Positions 43,934 to 53,270 of a stretch of DNA of 64,000 nucleotides are shown here, one piece after another; the first letter of the stretch is position 1, and each line of letters opens with the position of its first letter. Both the position numbers and the translations under genes were made by a program. The notes under the pieces were generated by a model, which saw only the letters and a program-made list of their open reading frames with translations, searched no databases and was not told where the DNA came from. This DNA comes from Coprococcus sp. (GTDB taxonomy: Bacteria; Bacillota; Clostridia; Lachnospirales; Lachnospiraceae): assembly GCA_022793995.1 (NCBI GenBank), contig JAAWDY010000033.1, positions 62,001 through 126,000 of the forward strand. Direction: 5' to 3'.

Positions 43934-44922
43934 TGAGCGATATAACTATTAAGAATGTAAGCCATGCCTATGGGACGGACAAAGTTCTTGCCAATATTGA
44001 CCTAACGATTCGCAGCGGCGAGTTTTTCACCTTGTTGGGTCCCTCTGGCTGCGGGAAAACGACGTTGCTGCGCATTCTGGCGGGCCTGATCAGCCCGTCG
44101 GAGGGCAGGATATTCGCCGGAAATACGGATATTACGGAGCTTGCGCCGGAAAAGCGCAACATGGGCCTGGTGTTTCAAAATTACGCGTTGTTTCCGAATA
44201 TGACGGTCAAGGAAAATATTGCCTATGGCCTTAAAATCCGGAAATACCCAAAATCTAAAATAGAAGAAAAGTGCGGATTGTATATGGAGCTTTCAGGGTT
44301 GTCGGATTTAAGCGGCAGAAAGATAACAGAGCTCTCCGGCGGGCAGCAGCAGCGGGTCGCGATCGCAAGGGCGCTTGTCATTGAACCGCAGATGCTCCTT
44401 CTGGACGAGCCTATGTCGAATCTGGACGTTGCGCTCCGCGTAAAAATGCGGGAGGAAATCCGCACGATTCAGAGGAAGGTAGGAATCACCACTTTGTTTA
44501 TCACCCATGACCAACAGGAGGCGCTTTCGATATCCGACCGTATCGCGGTGATGAAAAACGGGACCGTCTTACAAGTGGGGTCCCCGAAAGGAATTTACGA
44601 TTGTCCAAATCAAGAGTTTGTGGCAAATTTTGTGGGGGCGTCCAACCGCATAGAAAGGGCGTTGCTTCGTAAATTAGGGATTGTGGAAACAGAAAATATT
44701 TCTTATGCTTTTATACGCCCAGAACAGATGAGAATCTGCCGAGAGGGTCCGGACGGAATCCAGGTAAAGATCAAAAATATAAAGTTTTTAGGCGTATACT
44801 TTGAGTATGAAGTATCAGACGGCGAACACGGATACCGGGTCATTGAGATAAACCGAGGAAGCGGGCATACGAGCTGGGCTATAGGGGATACGGCGTATTT
44901 GACAGGCAGAGGCGTTTTATAG
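43933..44922 (+). CDS. ABC transporter ATP-binding protein (PotA/FbpC-like)
   Basis: The 329-residue ATPase has Walker A GPSGCGKTT, FQNYALFPNMTV, signature LSGGQQQR, Walker B LLLDEPMSNLD and switch FITHDQQEA. A C-terminal TOBE-like part follows. It shares one base with the preceding stop (TAATGA), so translation is coupled. Together with the next gene it makes a binding-protein-dependent importer. Confidence 0.93.
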   Translation: MSDITIKNVSHAYGTDKVLANIDLTIRSGEFFTLLGPSGCGKTTLLRILAGLISPSEGRIFAGNTDITELAPEKRNMGLVFQNYALFPNMTVKENIAYGLKIRKYPKSKIEEKCGLYMELSGLSDLSGRKITELSGGQQQRVAIARALVIEPQMLLLDEPMSNLDVALRVKMREEIRTIQRKVGITTLFITHDQQEALSISDRIAVMKNGTVLQVGSPKGIYDCPNQEFVANFVGASNRIERALLRKLGIVETENISYAFIRPEQMRICREGPDGIQVKIKNIKFLGVYFEYEVSDGEHGYRVIEINRGSGHTSWAIGDTAYLTGRGVL

Positions 44923-44924
44923 TC

Positions 44925-46616
44925 ATGAGAGAAGGAAAGATGATAAAAAAACAGCAAAAATATACTGTCCGATATCTATGGTACGCGGTCATTTTATTCC
45001 TGGTTATAGGATACATTATCGCCCCGTTTTTCCATACGCTGGCGCAGGCGTTCCAAACAGAAGACGGATACAGTTTAGAGGCGTTTGGCGGTTATTTATC
45101 GAATCCGAACCAGCTCCGCGTGATATCCAACACAGTATGGATGGGTGTTTGCTCCGCGCTCACCTGCGGGGTTATCGGTATCGCGCTGGCGATGTATATG
45201 ACATTTCTTGCAGGAAGGGGAAAGAAAATAATTCACATACTGCTTCTTAGCCCGATGATGATTCCTGGGGTAATTACGGTCATCTCTTTTATCCAGCTGT
45301 ATGGGGAGAGCGGGATTTTTACAAAAGGGCTCGAGTATCTGCTGCACCTAAAGAGCGCCCCGTATGAATTTCAGGGATTTGGAGCTATTATTTTTGTTAT
45401 CACCTATACACAGTATGTATATTTTTATCTCAATGTATATGTGGCGCTAAAGTATGTGGATCAATCTACGATTGAAGCGGCAAGGAGCCTGGGGGCTTCC
45501 CGGTTTCAGGTTTTTAAGGATGTGGTCTGGCCGGTAATCACGCCGGCTGTACTAACCTCTCTGATTGTGACCTTTGCCTCGGGTATCAGCGCGTATTCCG
45601 CGCCGAATCTGATTGGCGGCGGGTTTAAAGTCTTAAGCACGCAGATCGTGCGCTCGAAAGCAAACAATCACATGGATGTCGCTTCGGTACAGGTTATCCT
45701 CCTGTTTGTGATCAGTCTGGCCGTTATGCTGTTGATCCAGTATTACAGCCGGCGTTATCAGGTAAATCCTACGGACCGGACAACAGAGATAAAGCCGGTC
45801 GGAGGAAAACATAGTCTGTTCGTTTTTCTCTGCAGGATTGTGATATTGCTTCAGATTTTGCTGATTATACTGCCGATCCTGGCGATCATTTATCTTTCTT
45901 TTATGGAGACGAGATCGATCATGACGAATATTTTTCCGCATGATTTCACACTGGAAAATTATCTGACGATTTTTCAGAAGCCCCGGGCGTTTAAGCCTCT
46001 TGTAAATAGTCTGCAAATGTCGGTGATGGCGGTGGGGGCAGGGCTTGTGATTACGGTACCCAGTTCTTATCTGATCGTCAGGTATAAAGGGCGGTTCCAC
46101 GCGGCGCTCCGTCTTTTTCTGATGCTGCCTTGGACAATGCCGGCGAGTGTGGTAGCCATTAACTTGATTAATTCGTTCAATAAAACGAGTATATTTGCAT
46201 TCGGCCAGTCGCTTATAGGCGGATTCTATATTGTCCCCGTTGCCTATACGATCACAGCGCTCCCCCTTCTGCTGAGTTCCAACGAGGTTGCGCTGGGCGG
46301 CCTGAATAAGAATCTGGAGGATGCATCCCGAAGCCTGGGAGCGGATATGAAGCATACGTTCCTGCGAGTGATTGTACCCAATATCGCGCCAGGCATCATG
46401 GCCGGAGGGGTGCTTGTATTGATCCGTACTATAGGGGAATATACGATGTCGGCGCTGCTGTACGGAGTATATAACAGGCCTATTTCGATTTCGATGATTA
46501 CCAATATGCAGGAATTTAAAATCGGAATATCTTTGGCGTATGGGGTAATCACGATTTTTATATGTTATCTGGCTCTGGCTCTCATTTTTTTGTTAGATAA
46601 AAAGAGATTTATGTAA
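44925..46616 (+). CDS. ABC transporter permease with two fused permease halves (FbpB-type)
   Basis: The 563-residue protein contains two copies of the six-helix binding-protein-dependent permease unit. Each has its ATPase-contact loop: EAARSLGASRFQVFKDVVWP in the first half and EDASRSLGADMKHTFLRVIV in the second. Fused permeases of this length are typical of Fe(III) (FbpB/SfuB) and phosphonate transporters. The start is either ATG 44925 or ATG 44940; the second has GAAGG close to it. Confidence 0.92.
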   Translation: MREGKMIKKQQKYTVRYLWYAVILFLVIGYIIAPFFHTLAQAFQTEDGYSLEAFGGYLSNPNQLRVISNTVWMGVCSALTCGVIGIALAMYMTFLAGRGKKIIHILLLSPMMIPGVITVISFIQLYGESGIFTKGLEYLLHLKSAPYEFQGFGAIIFVITYTQYVYFYLNVYVALKYVDQSTIEAARSLGASRFQVFKDVVWPVITPAVLTSLIVTFASGISAYSAPNLIGGGFKVLSTQIVRSKANNHMDVASVQVILLFVISLAVMLLIQYYSRRYQVNPTDRTTEIKPVGGKHSLFVFLCRIVILLQILLIILPILAIIYLSFMETRSIMTNIFPHDFTLENYLTIFQKPRAFKPLVNSLQMSVMAVGAGLVITVPSSYLIVRYKGRFHAALRLFLMLPWTMPASVVAINLINSFNKTSIFAFGQSLIGGFYIVPVAYTITALPLLLSSNEVALGGLNKNLEDASRSLGADMKHTFLRVIVPNIAPGIMAGGVLVLIRTIGEYTMSALLYGVYNRPISISMITNMQEFKIGISLAYGVITIFICYLALALIFLLDKKRFM

Positions 46617-46712
46617 CACTTTTCCAACAAATTTGTAAAATCGGTTGAATTATATTTTATATGAGGTACAATAGAAATATAAAAGTATCCATGATGAAAA
46701 GGGGGAAGAGAG

Positions 46713-46874
46713 ATGACGTCAGAATTAATAAAACAGATCAAAGGAATCAAACAAGCCCTCGTGAACGTAGAGTTGTCCGGTGAAGACTGGGAGGAACGGG
46801 AGGACATTCTTGAAAAGCTGGAGGATGTTACCACATATCTGAAAGACGCGTTAGGGAAAGGGATTGAGTTTTAG
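46713..46874 (+). CDS. Small hypothetical protein
   Basis: A 53-residue frame starts at ATG 46713 after GGGGGAAGAG. The protein is charged and probably helical, with WEEREDILEKLEDV in the middle. The strong ribosome binding site and its own intergenic position favour a real gene. I do not recognise the family. Confidence 0.5.
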   Translation: MTSELIKQIKGIKQALVNVELSGEDWEEREDILEKLEDVTTYLKDALGKGIEF

Positions 46875-46924
46875 CGTAAAAATGAACGGGTCAGTACACT
46901 CGTTCAGTGAGCAAACAAAGAAGA

Positions 46925-46969
46925 AAACAGCAGGGATGGAAATGATAAAAAGATTTCCCCCTGCTGTTT
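46925..46969 (-). terminator. Terminator after nagB
   Basis: AAACAGCAGGG (46925-46935) pairs with CCCTGCTGTTT (46959-46969). An inner stem, GGAAAT with ATTTCC, extends it. On the minus strand a T-rich run follows, so it best serves nagB. Confidence 0.75.
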
Positions 46970-46986
46970 GACTTAAGCAATACTTT

Positions 46987-47712
46987 TTAAAGCGGGCATT
47001 TGGAAAGCGCGGCTTCGTCGGCGACCAGTGTAACATCTGGATGGAACTGGAGGATGGAGGCTGGAACTTGTGGGGTAACGGGACCGAAGAAAGCGTTCCT
47101 CACTGTGTCCGCCTTGCCTTCTCCATTTACCACGAGAAGAATTTTCTTTGCGCGCATGATGGTTCCGATTCCCATGGTATATGCCTGACGGGGAACGTCG
47201 TCGATGGAGTCAAAAAAGCGTTTGTTCGCCTGGATCGTGCTTTCCTGGAGGTCGACACAGTGGGTTATATCCGGGAATATGTCGGCAGGCTCATTGAAGC
47301 CAATGTGTCCGTTATGTCCAAGTCCGAGGAGCTGAAGGTCTACGCCGCCCAGAGAGCGGATCTGCTCTTCATAACGTGTGCACTCGGAATCGCTGTCCTC
47401 CTTGGTGCCGTCCGGCAGGTAGGAAGCTTTGATGTTGACGTGGTCGAACAGGTGGTCATGCATAAAATAATAATAGCTCTGATCATTCTCTTTGGGCAGG
47501 CCTTTGTATTCATCAAGATTGACGGAAGTCACCTGAGAAAAGTCAAGGATGCCTTTTTTATACCATTCGACAAGCTGCCGATAGGTGCCCACCGGGGATG
47601 AGCCGGTGGCAAGGCCCAGGACGCACTCTGGTTTCAGGATGACCTGAGAGGCGATGATGCTTGCCGCTTTCTGGCTGAGAGCTTCATAATCTTTTTCTTT
47701 GTAAATCTTCAC
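46987..47712 (-). CDS. nagB: Glucosamine-6-phosphate deaminase
   Basis: The 241-residue enzyme converts glucosamine-6-phosphate to fructose-6-phosphate and ammonia, feeding amino sugars into glycolysis. Family motifs are LATGSSPVGTY for phosphate binding, VNLDEY with the catalytic aspartate, and LGLGHNGHIGFNEP. It starts with GTG at 47712, eight bases after AAGGAGG, and follows the pseudouridine synthase gene by 27 bases, probably in one transcript. Confidence 0.96.
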   Translation of the reverse strand: MKIYKEKDYEALSQKAASIIASQVILKPECVLGLATGSSPVGTYRQLVEWYKKGILDFSQVTSVNLDEYKGLPKENDQSYYYFMHDHLFDHVNIKASYLPDGTKEDSDSECTRYEEQIRSLGGVDLQLLGLGHNGHIGFNEPADIFPDITHCVDLQESTIQANKRFFDSIDDVPRQAYTMGIGTIMRAKKILLVVNGEGKADTVRNAFFGPVTPQVPASILQFHPDVTLVADEAALSKCPL

Positions 47713-47739
47713 TGTTGTTTCCTCCTTGATAATATTGAT

Positions 47740-48417
47740 TTATCTTACAAACTGCGGCCAGTGGCACGTAGTCTGAAAAACCATGGTCTTGCCCGTTACA
47801 GGGTGGTTAAAACTTAGCTTGTATGCACAGAGCGCAATGGGAAAATATCCTCGTTTCGATAGAAATTCAGGGTGATAGCGGTTATCTCCCCACAGGGGTG
47901 CCCCAGCGTGCGCCATCTGGACACGAATCTGGTGGTGGCGTCCAGTCTGAAGACGGATATCCACCAGAGAAAGGAGCGGTTGTTCCTGGATTTTTATGAC
48001 CTCGTAGGACAAGATAGCGGATTTCGCCCCCGGCGTATCTTTTGTGCAGATGCGGGAAGTATTTGTCCTGCCATCCTTAACTAGATAATCGGTAAGAGTA
48101 CCCGACTTTGCGGGGAGTTTTCCACAGACGACAGCCTGATAGTATTTACCAAACGACGCTGACTGTAACTGCCGGTTGAGGTCCGCGGCCGCCTTCCGGG
48201 TCTTGGCAAAGACCATAACGCCCTCTACCGGCTGGTCCAGACGATGTACGACGGCAAGGTAAAGCTCTTTTTGGGATGGAGAAGTCTCACGCAGATGATT
48301 TTTCAGTATGCTCTCCATGTCGGGGATTCCAGGATTTCTTGTCTGTACAGGAATGCCTGCTGGTTTTTTACAGACTAGAATATGAGGATCCTCGAATAAA
48401 ATTTCCGGTTTTTTCAT
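47740..48417 (-). CDS. RluA-family pseudouridine synthase
   Basis: The 225-residue enzyme has the RluA core with the catalytic aspartate in VVHRLDQPVEG, and GRHHQIRVQMAHAG as the second signature. It converts a specific uridine in rRNA or tRNA to pseudouridine; the target is unknown. The protein lacks the S4 domain carried by the larger RluD types. The start ATG at 48417 follows AAAGGAG on the minus strand. Confidence 0.93.
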   Translation of the reverse strand: MKKPEILFEDPHILVCKKPAGIPVQTRNPGIPDMESILKNHLRETSPSQKELYLAVVHRLDQPVEGVMVFAKTRKAAADLNRQLQSASFGKYYQAVVCGKLPAKSGTLTDYLVKDGRTNTSRICTKDTPGAKSAILSYEVIKIQEQPLLSLVDIRLQTGRHHQIRVQMAHAGAPLWGDNRYHPEFLSKRGYFPIALCAYKLSFNHPVTGKTMVFQTTCHWPQFVR

Positions 48418-48788
48418 AATTTGCTCCTTTACCGTCTTGACTTTTTGAAAAAAGGAAGTTACACTAATCTCGATAAAAGGGAGTAGCTTCCATTGAATGG
48501 CATGTATAACAATTCAATGTAATACGAAATCGTCATCACGATTATTTAAACATAATCCGGTTCGTATTGTCAATTAGCAAGACTTTTATTGCAAATTTTT
48601 TACGCCAGAAGTGATTGTCCATGACTGTTAGTGAGTCCGAAGGAATGTGGACGTGGGGCGTCTGGTCTGAAGTATTTTGCAATAGGAGTTTTTTTTGTAC
48701 ACAAAGTAGTCCCTCGTGCAGGGCACTCGGGACACCGTAACTCAATTGCCTATTCGGCAATGAAGATCACAAGGTAGGAGGAAATGCA
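48418..48788 (+). other. 371-base intergenic region with long leader of the exchanger gene
   Basis: Divergent genes flank this region. The left part is AT-rich. In the middle, GTCCA (about 48617) can pair with TGGAC (about 48648), and a T8 run stands at about 48689-48697. The right end carries the two-hairpin element. No gene was found. A long regulated leader for the exchanger is plausible. Confidence 0.5.
48710..48777 (+). promoter_or_regulatory. Two-hairpin leader element, copy upstream of the Na+/Ca2+ exchanger
   Basis: Hairpin 1 (48710-48732) has TCCC paired with GGGA and GTGC paired with GCAC around AGG. It is followed by CACCGTAACTC (48733-48743), then hairpin 2, ATTGCC (48745-48750) with GGCAAT (48756-48761). 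The ATG at 48760 opens M-K-I-T-R-stop, and the TAG at 48775-48777 overlaps the TAGGAGG ribosome binding site of the exchanger gene. Confidence 0.6.
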
Positions 48789-49748
48789 ATGGTATATGTA
48801 TTTTTGATTCTGGGATTTTTCATGTTAATCAAAGGGGCGGATGTTTTCGTGGACGGAAGCTCCAGCGTGGCAAAGCTTTTCAAAATTCCGACAATTATCA
48901 TCGGGCTTACGGTGGTGGCGTTTGGGACGAGCATGCCGGAAGCATCCGTGAGTATCACGGCGTCGCTTAAGGGACAGAATAGCCTGGCTGTCAGTAATGT
49001 GTTGGGATCAAATATATTCAATCTTTTGATTGTGCTGGGGTGCAGCGCGCTCCTTAGGCCGCTTAAGGCAAACGCGCAGGTACTTAAGAAGGAATTTCCA
49101 TTTTCCATCGTGATTACAGCACTGCTTCTCATCTTGTGCAGCGGTCTTAAAATCGGAGCGGTTCTGTCGGGAGAAGGAGAATTTACCCTGGGAAGGGCGG
49201 GAGGAATCATCCTTCTTATCTTGTTCGTCTATTTTGTCACCGCCCAGGTGAGGGGAGCTTTAAAGGCGCGGCATGAAGACCAGGAGGAGGAAGCCGCGGG
49301 CATGTCTTTGTTCCGGAGTTTATTCTATATCGTGGTCGGAATCGCCGCGATCATTGTGGGAGGCGATTTGGTGGTCGAATCAGCGACGGATATTGCAGTG
49401 CGTTTTGGGCTGAGCGAGACATTTATCGGACTTACGATCGTCGCAATGGGGACGTCACTCCCGGAACTGGTAACTTCCATGGTGGCGTCCCGAAAAGGGG
49501 AAAACGACCTTGCCGTGGGAAACGTGGTTGGCTCCAATATTTTTAACATCCTGCTGATTCTGGGGGCAAGCTCCGCGATCAGCCCGATTACCTTTGATAT
49601 CAATGTGATCTACGATATGGGGATCCTGATCGTTGTCAGCATCCTGGCATATCTATGTACCAAAAGCCGGGGAATACTCTCCAAGAAGGAGGGAGTTCTG
49701 TTCCTTATGGTGTATCTGGTGTATTTTGGGTACATCTATGTGCGTTAA
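48789..49748 (+). CDS. Na+/Ca2+ exchanger-type antiporter (CaCA family, YrbG-like)
   Basis: This 319-residue membrane protein contains two inverted halves, each with the alpha-repeat of CaCA exchangers: VVAFGTSMPEASVS with NVLGSNIFN in the first, and IVAMGTSLPELVTS with NVVGSNIFN in the second. These acidic GTSLPE motifs bind the ions. It probably exports calcium in exchange for sodium or protons. The start ATG at 48789 follows TAGGAGG. Expression may depend on the leader element. Confidence 0.94.
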   Translation: MVYVFLILGFFMLIKGADVFVDGSSSVAKLFKIPTIIIGLTVVAFGTSMPEASVSITASLKGQNSLAVSNVLGSNIFNLLIVLGCSALLRPLKANAQVLKKEFPFSIVITALLLILCSGLKIGAVLSGEGEFTLGRAGGIILLILFVYFVTAQVRGALKARHEDQEEEAAGMSLFRSLFYIVVGIAAIIVGGDLVVESATDIAVRFGLSETFIGLTIVAMGTSLPELVTSMVASRKGENDLAVGNVVGSNIFNILLILGASSAISPITFDINVIYDMGILIVVSILAYLCTKSRGILSKKEGVLFLMVYLVYFGYIYVR

Positions 49749-49895
49749 AGCGGAAAATGCCGTTATAATCCGCGGCCGGTCAGATCATGAATTGTAACGA
49801 AAATCCGCGGCGGGGTTGACGAACCGGAAAAATTCGATTAAAATTCAGATTAATTCAGTAGTGATAAGGAAAGAGATGGAAAGGAAGAGGCAGTT

Positions 49896-51338
49896 ATGGC
49901 GAAGGAAAAAAAGTTTGTGGAGTCTATTACCTCGCGGGATGAGGACTTTGCGCAGTGGTATACGGATGTTGTAAGAGAGGCGAAGCTCTGTGACTATTCG
50001 AGTGTAAAAGGATGTTTGAATTATCTGCCCAACGGTTATGCGATCTGGGAGAAGATCCAGCAGGATCTAGATAAAAGATTCAAAGAGACCGGTGTGGAGA
50101 ATGTGTATCTTCCAGTATTGATCCCGGAGAACTTGTTGAAGAAGGAGAGCGATCATATAGAGGGATTTGCGCCGGAGGTGGCGTGGGTCACAATGGGCGG
50201 CGGAGAGGAGTTGCAGGAAAAGATGTGTATCCGCCCTACGTCGGAGACATTGTTCTGCGATCTGTGGGCGAGGAGCGTACAGTCTTACCGCGACCTGCCA
50301 AAGGTGTGGAATCAGTGGAATTCTGTGCTGCGTTGGGAGAAGACGACAAGGCCGTTTTTACGTTCGCGGGAATTTTTATGGCAGGAGGGCCATACCATCC
50401 ATGCGACTTTCGAGGAGGCGGAGGAACGTACGCTTCTGATGCTAAAGGTTTATCAGGATTTTGTCCGTGATTCTCTCGCGATTCCATACGTATCCGGGCC
50501 TAAGACGGAGAGTGAGAAGTTCGCTGGAGCGCAGGATACGTATACGGTGGAAGCGCTGATGCATGACGGTCAGGCGCTGCAGTCCGCCACAAGCCATTTC
50601 TTTGGGAGTGGTTTCCCGGATGCATTTGATATCAAGTATTCAGATAAGAATAACGAACTGCACAGTGTTTATGAGACTTCGTGGGGGATTTCGACGCGAA
50701 TTATCGGTGCGATTATTATGGTGCACGGGGACGACAGCGGTCTGGTGCTTCCTCCTAGGATCGCGCCTGTACAGACAAGAGTGATCCCGATCGCACAGCA
50801 TAAGGAGGGAGTCCTGGATAAGGCGGAAGAACTGACAAAACGGCTGAAAAAGGCAGGCTACAGTGCGAAGATTGACGATTCCGAGAAAAGTCCGGGATGG
50901 AAGTTCAGCGAACAGGAGATGCTGGGCATTCCAACACGTATCGAGATCGGACCCAAGGATATCGAGCAGGGCCAGGTCGTGGTCGTACGCCGTGACACCC
51001 GCGAAAAAATCGTGGTTTCACTGGATGAGATCGAGACGAGGCTGGGCGAAATCCTGGAGACAATCCAGAAGGATATGTATGAGCGGGCGAAGGCATTTTT
51101 GGACGCGCATATCGATACCGCTGTGACGATGGAGGAAATGAAGGAAAAGTTCAGCGAAAACCGTGGATTTATCAAAGCGATGTGGTGTGGAAGCGAAGAA
51201 TGCGAGGATGCGATCAAGTATGAGAGCGGCGGCGCGTCTTCACGCTGCATCTGCCAGGGAGAAGAGGCCATAAGCGACCGCTGTATTTACTGTAATAAGC
51301 CTGCAAAGCATATGGTATATTTCGGGAAAGCTTATTAA
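49896..51338 (+). CDS. proS: Prolyl-tRNA synthetase, eukaryote/archaeal-type
   Basis: The 480-residue class II synthetase charges tRNA-Pro. It has the short architecture without the editing insertion of the bacterial type, and a C-terminal zinc region with cysteines in [14 protein letters not shown] and RCIYCNKP. Class II motif 2 lies around [20 protein letters not shown]. No T-box leader was seen in the 147 bases upstream. The start ATG at 49896 follows GGAAGAGG. Confidence 0.95.
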   Translation: MAKEKKFVESITSRDEDFAQWYTDVVREAKLCDYSSVKGCLNYLPNGYAIWEKIQQDLDKRFKETGVENVYLPVLIPENLLKKESDHIEGFAPEVAWVTMGGGEELQEKMCIRPTSETLFCDLWARSVQSYRDLPKVWNQWNSVLRWEKTTRPFLRSREFLWQEGHTIHATFEEAEERTLLMLKVYQDFVRDSLAIPYVSGPKTESEKFAGAQDTYTVEALMHDGQALQSATSHFFGSGFPDAFDIKYSDKNNELHSVYETSWGISTRIIGAIIMVHGDDSGLVLPPRIAPVQTRVIPIAQHKEGVLDKAEELTKRLKKAGYSAKIDDSEKSPGWKFSEQEMLGIPTRIEIGPKDIEQGQVVVVRRDTREKIVVSLDEIETRLGEILETIQKDMYERAKAFLDAHIDTAVTMEEMKEKFSENRGFIKAMWCGSEECEDAIKYESGGASSRCICQGEEAISDRCIYCNKPAKHMVYFGKAY

Positions 51339-51363
51339 AAGGCTGATTAGGGAGGCGCATACT

Positions 51364-52692
51364 ATGCAGATCGTACTTCCGGACAAAGTACGGCGGATCA
51401 TTCAAGTTTTACAGGCGAACGGTTATGAAGCCTATGCGGTTGGCGGGTGCGTGAGGGACCGGATTCTTGGGAGAGAGCCGGAGGATTGGGATATCACGAC
51501 TTCCGCTTCTCCAAAGGAGACGAAGAGCCTGTTCGCGCGGACGTTTGATACCGGAATTGAACACGGGACGGTATCCGTCCTCCTTGACGGGGAAACGTTT
51601 GAGGTAACGACGTATCGTATTGACGGGAAATACGAAGACGGGCGTCGTCCGGGTGAGGTGAGATTTACACGGAGCCTGTCCGAGGATCTTCTGCGGCGGG
51701 ACTTTACCATCAATGCGATGGCGTATAATGACGAGGACGGACTGGTGGATTTGTTCGGCGGTCTTGAGGATATCGGCAGGAGGACGATCCGGTGTGTGGG
51801 AAATCCTGAGGAACGTTTTTCTGAGGATGCCCTGCGGATCCTAAGGGCGGTGCGCTTTGCATCCCAGCTTGGATTTACGATTGCGGAAGATACAAAAGAA
51901 GCGATCCGGCGCCTTGCGCCTAATCTCAGGAAGATCAGCGCGGAGCGGATTCAGACGGAGCTGGTGAAACTTCTTGTATCCCCGCACCCGGAGTGTATCC
52001 GTCTGGCATATGAGCTTGGAATTACCCAGGTCATCCTGCCTGAGTTTGACGCTATGATGGAGACGAAGCAGGAGACTCCCCATCATTTCTGCAGCGTGGG
52101 GGAGCATACGATCCATGCGCTTTCCCACATTGCGCCGGATAAGACGCTTCGTCTTACCATGCTGTTTCATGATATGGGGAAGCCGGCAAAAAAGACAGTG
52201 GATGAGGAACAGGTGGCACATTTTAAGGGCCATGCGCCGGTGAGCAGACAGATGGCGGCGGATGTGATGCATCGTCTGAAATTTGATAACGATACCCTAC
52301 GTAAAGTAGAGAAGTTGGTTTATTTTCACGATTACCGTATTCCAGCGGAGATCAAAAGCGTGCGGCGGACCATGAATAAGATCGGAGTGGAACTGTTTCC
52401 CGATTACATGCAGGTGCGGCGCGCCGACACTCTGGCGCAGAGTGATTATCAGCGGGAGGAAAAGCTGGCGAATCTTGATGGGATCGAGAGATTGTATCAG
52501 GAGATTTTGGAAAGCCGCCAGTGCGTTTCGTTAAAGGATCTTGCGGTAAATGGAAGCGACCTCATAAAGGCAGGCGTAGAGCCGGGGCCTAAGGTAGGAG
52601 AGATACTTAAGGCGCTGCTTGAGGAAGTGATCGAGGAGCCAAAGCGCAATACGGTGGAATATCTGCTGGGAAGAGTGGGAGCTATTTTATGA
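51364..52692 (+). CDS. cca: CCA tRNA nucleotidyltransferase with HD domain
   Basis: The 442-residue enzyme adds or repairs the 3' CCA end of tRNAs. The nucleotidyltransferase head has VGGCVRDRILG and the metal aspartates in EDWDITTSA. The RRDFTINAMAYN motif and the ERFSEDALRILRAVRFASQLG helix mark the CCA/PolyA class. An HD domain follows (LFHDMGKPAK), as in many Firmicutes. It follows proS by 25 bases with GGGAGGCG as its ribosome binding site, and its end overlaps the dcd pseudogene (ATGA). Confidence 0.95.
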   Translation: MQIVLPDKVRRIIQVLQANGYEAYAVGGCVRDRILGREPEDWDITTSASPKETKSLFARTFDTGIEHGTVSVLLDGETFEVTTYRIDGKYEDGRRPGEVRFTRSLSEDLLRRDFTINAMAYNDEDGLVDLFGGLEDIGRRTIRCVGNPEERFSEDALRILRAVRFASQLGFTIAEDTKEAIRRLAPNLRKISAERIQTELVKLLVSPHPECIRLAYELGITQVILPEFDAMMETKQETPHHFCSVGEHTIHALSHIAPDKTLRLTMLFHDMGKPAKKTVDEEQVAHFKGHAPVSRQMAADVMHRLKFDNDTLRKVEKLVYFHDYRIPAEIKSVRRTMNKIGVELFPDYMQVRRADTLAQSDYQREEKLANLDGIERLYQEILESRQCVSLKDLAVNGSDLIKAGVEPGPKVGEILKALLEEVIEEPKRNTVEYLLGRVGAIL

Positions 52693-53086
52693 TTTTATCA
52701 GATAAAACAATTTTAAATATGTTGAAGAATGGCAGGCTTTCCATCGAACCTCTGGAGAATTATCAGATTCAGCCTGCAAGTGTAGATATTTGTTTGGGAA
52801 ATACATTTAGTATGATTGAAGATAGTTCTGACGGTATTATAGCATTGAATAAGCATATTAATTATAAGGTTTTTGAGACTGAGAAATATTTATTATTGCC
52901 GGGGCAATTTGTATTAGCTACAACTATAATGCCAATCGTTGTGCTATCGAATTACAATCAGGACGGCGTATTGGACAGTTAGTATTTGCACAGTTAGATC
53001 AAGAAGCCCTAAATTCATATAGTGGAAAGTATCAAAAACAAAGAGGTGCGACTGGTTCTAGAATTTATCTGGATAGTGACAGATAA
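52689..53086 (+). pseudogene. dcd: dCTP deaminase pseudogene with internal deletion
   Basis: The first 79 or so residues match Dcd (MILSDKTILNMLKNGRL, then IQPASVDICLG, then LLPGQFVLATT). From 52928 the match resumes in another frame: NANRCAIELQSGRRIGQLVF and SGKYQKQRGATGSRIYLD, ending at TAA 53086. The missing middle, of about 45-50 residues, normally carries the GRSSVGRLGL region and catalytic glutamate, so the enzyme must be inactive. Dcd makes dUTP from dCTP. The frame overlaps cca by four bases and is more AT-rich than its neighbours. Confidence 0.88.
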
Positions 53087-53095
53087 GCGGCCCAT

Positions 53096-53127
53096 ATATC
53101 CCACGCTGTATTGGCGTGGGATATTTT
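53096..53127 (+). terminator. Terminator after the dcd pseudogene
   Basis: ATATCCCACGC (53096-53106) and GCGTGGGATAT (53114-53124) form a perfect 11-base stem followed by a short T run. Confidence 0.85.
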
Positions 53128-53270
53128 CGTAGTATGAAGAAGTGGATAGGTCGACGCTTTCTACCATCTCCCTCACACAAAATGAAAATTTTCCCCGTTC
53201 ATGCATGTTTGGCATGTCCTGTGGCATACACATAGAAAGAATAGCAAATCTACTGTCACAGGGGGAAACC

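Noticed and set aside
48542..48760. 72-residue open frame on the minus strand before the exchanger gene
   Set aside because: No ribosome binding site or family resemblance, and it runs through the leader element and AT-rich DNA.
49749..49895. T-box leader before proS
   Set aside because: The 147 bases show neither a T-box-like conserved stretch nor a terminator/antiterminator pair.
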